From Candidatus Levyibacteriota bacterium (GTDB lineage Bacteria > Patescibacteriota > Microgenomatia > Levybacterales > UBA12049): a stretch of 6,362 nucleotides of DNA. Below, piece by piece: positions 4,984-6,362 of this stretch; position 1 is the first letter of the stretch, and the number at the start of each line of letters is the position of its first letter. The DNA lies in contig JACPTT010000080.1 in NCBI GenBank assembly GCA_016192645.1, positions 1 to 6,362 on the forward strand, written 5' to 3'. A model generated the notes under the pieces. It was not told the origin of the DNA, ran no database searches, and saw only the letters and a program-made list of their open reading frames with translations. The position numbers were made by a program, and so were the translations under genes.

Positions 4984-5031
4984 TGCCGAGTCGTCCCTGC
5001 CCCGCTAAGCGGGGTAAAGTAGGACAACGAA
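4984..5031 (+). pseudogene. 5' half of a split tRNA-Gln with palindromic D-loop insertion
   Basis: Acceptor strand TGCCGAG (4984-4990) is followed by TC and D-stem GTCC (4993-4996). The D-loop holds a strong palindrome, CCCCGC-TAA-GCGGGG (5000-5014), before D-stem strand GGAC (5022-5025). A and ACGAA (5027-5031) fit the 5' anticodon stem, four of five bases pairing with TCCGT at 5390-5394. The sequence then runs straight into the ribosome binding site and start of the GIY-YIG gene. TGCCGAG is perfectly complementary to CTCGGCA at 5416-5422, past the complete tRNA-Gln. A stand-alone palindromic repeat that only resembles a tRNA arm is the alternative. Confidence 0.55.
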
Positions 5032-5039
5032 GGATAGTT

Positions 5040-5282
5040 ATGGTATATGTTTATGTCTTACAAAGCTTGGCGGATTTCGGTTACTATATAGGAGTCTGCA
5101 AAGATTTAAATAATCGCTTGAGAAGGCATAATCAAGGTGGAGTTCGCTCAACAAAGAAGCGGCGGCCGTTTAAAATGGTGTATGCAGAAAAATTAGAAAA
5201 CTATTATTTTGCAAGAAACAGAGAAAAAGAACTAAAATCTTATAAGGGCGGAAATAAATTTAAAGTATTGATTGGTATTTAG
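5040..5282 (+). CDS. Small GIY-YIG family nuclease
   Basis: An 80-aa single-domain GIY-YIG nuclease, the size of the YhbQ/UvrC-N-like stand-alone members that are plentiful in Patescibacteria. Family elements in order: the YVYVLQS strand (the GIY part, Tyr5), GYYIGVCKDLNNRLRRHNQG containing the YIG part (Tyr16-Gly18), Arg26 and His30, then the ARNREKELKSYK helix with Glu62 as the metal ligand. All expected catalytic positions are present, so it is probably active as a DNA nuclease. AAGGA at 5030-5034 is one of very few clear Shine-Dalgarno sequences in the window. The gene lies between the halves of a split tRNA-Gln and ends 3 bases before a complete tRNA-Gln, so it shares their transcript. 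A role as a homing-type enzyme for this insertion is suggestive but unproven; a repair or housekeeping role is equally possible. Confidence 0.92.
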   Translation: MVYVYVLQSLADFGYYIGVCKDLNNRLRRHNQGGVRSTKKRRPFKMVYAEKLENYYFARNREKELKSYKGGNKFKVLIGI

Positions 5283-5285
5283 GTC

Positions 5286-5356
5286 TGCGGGATCGTCTAA
5301 CGGTAGGACTCAGGACTTTGGATCCTGCTATCATGGTTCGAATCCATGTCCCGCAG
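5286..5356 (+). tRNA. tRNA-Gln(TTG)
   Basis: Acceptor strands TGCGGGA and TCCCGCA pair over 7 bp. The D-arm is GTC...GGAC with loop TAACGGTA. Anticodon stem CAGGA/TCCTG encloses CTTTGGA, anticodon TTG at 5318-5320. T-stem CATGG/CCATG has loop TTCGAAT. Discriminator G5356 is followed by CCG, so CCA is not fully encoded. It starts 3 bases after the GIY-YIG stop codon, so it must be cut from an mRNA-tRNA transcript unless it has an unseen internal promoter. Confidence 0.94.
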
Positions 5357-5365
5357 CCGTAAATA

Positions 5366-5426
5366 CGAGTCGTCCCTACCCCCTTTGGATCCGTTTATTC
5401 TGGTTCGAATCCAGGCTCGGCAGCCA
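5366..5426 (+). pseudogene. 3' half of the split tRNA-Gln, CCA encoded
   Basis: Anticodon loop CTTTGGA (5383-5389, TTG), 3' anticodon stem TCCGT, variable bases TTAT, T-stem TCTGG/CCAGG with canonical loop TTCGAAT, 3' acceptor strand CTCGGCA (5416-5422), discriminator G and an encoded CCA (5424-5426). No 5' anticodon stem or D-arm precedes it. Bases 5366-5382 instead repeat 4987-5003 of the 5' half with one mismatch. The acceptor strand is perfectly complementary to TGCCGAG at 4984 and not to the enclosed tRNA-Gln. It is either the 3' half of that older gene or an internally deleted tRNA copy. Confidence 0.65.
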
Positions 5427-5454
5427 GTAAGAAGAAGAAAACCGTCGAGGGGTA

Positions 5455-5486
5455 GCGCTTTCCGCGCCCGCCTCCGCGGAAAGCGC
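5455..5486 (+). repeat. 12-bp GC-rich hairpin
   Basis: GCGCTTTCCGCG (5455-5466) and CGCGGAAAGCGC (5475-5486) are perfect complements around an 8-base loop. A T6 tract begins only 12 bases later (5499-5504), so it is a poor terminator as drawn. The stretch 5427-5557 contains no recognisable gene. Confidence 0.6.
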
Positions 5487-5557
5487 GTCAAATCCGCCTT
5501 TTTTGAAACTTGCGGACAGCCGCCGATTAAGTAAAAAGAAGTTCGAGCCGACAGTTT

Positions 5558-5592
5558 TTGCCATGATTGATAAATCATGGCAATTATTTTTT
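5558..5592 (+). terminator. Rho-independent terminator of the tRNA-Gln transcript
   Basis: An 11-bp perfect stem, TTGCCATGATT / AATCATGGCAA, with loop GATA (5569-5572) is followed by TTATTTTTT (5584-5592). The T-tract is only on the plus strand, so it ends transcription coming from the tRNA-Gln region. It overlaps the stop codon of the convergent winged-helix gene. Confidence 0.88.
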
Positions 5593-6362
5593 GCGCGCGC
5601 GATTTTTGCTCGGCGGAGCCGAGCATTTAGGGAATTCACACAACCATTTAATCGTCTGAACACCTAGATAATCTTTGAAATTTTCGATATAACTGAAAAA
5701 GGATTTATTTACTAATTCATTCCATTGAAAATCCGGCTCTAACCATAACCCTCTGATTTCCAATGTTTTATCAACTTGTCTTGGCTCTATCCTACCAATA
5801 AATTTATCTCCATACAAAACAGGCAAAGTGTAATGTCCATATTTTCTTTCATGTTTTGGCGTGTATACTTCCCACTTATATTCAAAATTAAAAATATCTT
5901 TAATTGTATCCCTATCCCACAATAAATTGTCTAGCGGAGCCAAAAAAACAATGTTTTTCTTAGGATTATTTGTTGTTGCTTGCTTTAATAAATGAACGCC
6001 GGAGTTCAACATTACATAAGTTTTTTTGACGTCCTCGATTTTAATCTCAATTAAAAATTTTTTCTCTAGTAGCTGATTCACAATGGGTGATATTTGTTTT
6101 CCAGTACCCACTCCCAGCCATCCTTGTCCAGTTCCAGATTTTGGTAATAATCCCACACTTCGAATTCTTCGGATTACTTTTTCTGGGTTGACACCGTTTT
6201 CTTCAACCCATATAAAATTTTTTCCATAAACTCTATCGGGTAAGTCAAAGTATTTTCTGCCGTTTTCCCTTTTTGAAATAACTAACTTACCGGTTTTCCA
6301 AAGAATATCTAACGCCGCTTTTCCCCATTTGGGATTACCCCAAAAACTGTTTATTTTTCGGT
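5584..6362 (-). CDS. Winged-helix DNA-binding protein, YcaQ / HTH_42 family, N-terminus outside window
   Basis: The frame is open from the window end to the TAA at 5586-5584, giving 258 visible residues; internal GTG or ATG codons are not the true start. The family includes E. coli YcaQ (AlkX), a DNA glycosylase that unhooks interstrand crosslinks. Typical blocks are visible: NGRKYFDLPDRVYG early on, NIVFLAPLDNLLWDRDTI, then FNFEYKWEVYTPKHERKYGHYTLPVLYGDKFIGRIE. The winged-helix repeats lie before these. The catalytic Gln-x-Asp region described for YcaQ is near the N-terminus and cannot be checked here. The last 15 residues (KCSAPPSKNRARKK) are encoded by a palindrome (TGCTCGGC/GCCGAGCA, 5607-5625) and a GC-repeat, so the C-terminal tail is probably a late addition. 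The gene converges on the tRNA-Gln transcript. Confidence 0.88.
   Translation of the reverse strand, partial: RKINSFWGNPKWGKAALDILWKTGKLVISKRENGRKYFDLPDRVYGKNFIWVEENGVNPEKVIRRIRSVGLLPKSGTGQGWLGVGTGKQISPIVNQLLEKKFLIEIKIEDVKKTYVMLNSGVHLLKQATTNNPKKNIVFLAPLDNLLWDRDTIKDIFNFEYKWEVYTPKHERKYGHYTLPVLYGDKFIGRIEPRQVDKTLEIRGLWLEPDFQWNELVNKSFFSYIENFKDYLGVQTIKWLCEFPKCSAPPSKNRARKK

Noticed and set aside
4984..5426. CRISPR-like repeat array
   Set aside because: There are only two copies of the 17-mer with a gene between them, so no regular repeat-spacer pattern.
5297..5663. Minus-strand frames of 109 and 95 aa over the tRNA-Gln region
   Set aside because: Both are antisense translations of tRNA-Gln sequences and hairpins; strings such as SLDSNQNKRIQRG come from tRNA T-arms.
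1..6362. Recoded TGA (glycine) as in Gracilibacteria/SR1
   Set aside because: TGA ends the 234-aa gene, the zinc-ribbon gene and the MFS gene exactly at the overlapping next starts, and no family-like sequence continues through them.

Overview
The window looks like a chromosomal piece of a small-genome bacterium, most likely a Patescibacteria/CPR (Parcubacteria-like) lineage. This is inferred from the gene set, not proven: a rhomboid protease, a class D/E-like sortase, a six-helix half-size MFS protein, a tiny membrane-anchored LysM protein, an 80-aa stand-alone GIY-YIG nuclease, almost no Shine-Dalgarno sequences, and short GC-rich palindromes between genes. TGA acts as a stop, so the TGA-as-glycine code of Gracilibacteria/SR1 does not apply.

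Layout. 1-611 (-): rhomboid protease, C-terminus cut by the window. 612-910 (+): promoter, tRNA-Gly(TCC), a 5' tRNA-Arg fragment, then complete tRNA-Arg(TCT). 929-2244 (+): strong promoter and a two-gene operon of an unrecognised 234-aa protein and a sortase. 2260-2611 (+): promoter and a 100-aa membrane-anchored LysM protein broken by an apparent one-base frameshift in a C-run. 2618-3047 (+): promoter, tRNA-Leu(TAA), a 5' tRNA-Pro half, complete tRNA-Pro(TGG), then the matching 3' tRNA-Pro half. 3050-4932 (-): coupled operon of zinc-ribbon protein, MFS half-transporter and D-Ala-D-Ala carboxypeptidase-like protein. 4944-5592 (+): promoter, a 5' tRNA-Gln half, GIY-YIG gene, complete tRNA-Gln(TTG), a 3' tRNA-Gln half, and a strong terminator. 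5584-6362 (-): winged-helix protein of the YcaQ/HTH_42 family, N-terminus outside the window.

The most striking signal is the tRNA architecture. At three separate loci a complete tRNA is preceded, or enclosed, by broken pieces of another tRNA of the same amino-acid type. At the Pro and Gln loci the 5' and 3' pieces have fully complementary 7-bp acceptor strands that differ from those of the enclosed tRNA, so they appear to be two halves of one older gene. In all three 5' pieces the D-stem is kept, but the D-loop is enlarged by an inserted hairpin. The Gln locus also carries the GIY-YIG nuclease gene between the halves. One reading is a family of tRNA-targeting insertions that bring a replacement tRNA; recombination between paralogous tRNAs or an assembly artefact are the alternatives.

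The protein genes are mostly envelope functions: intramembrane proteolysis, sortase, LysM wall binding, peptidoglycan trimming and transport.
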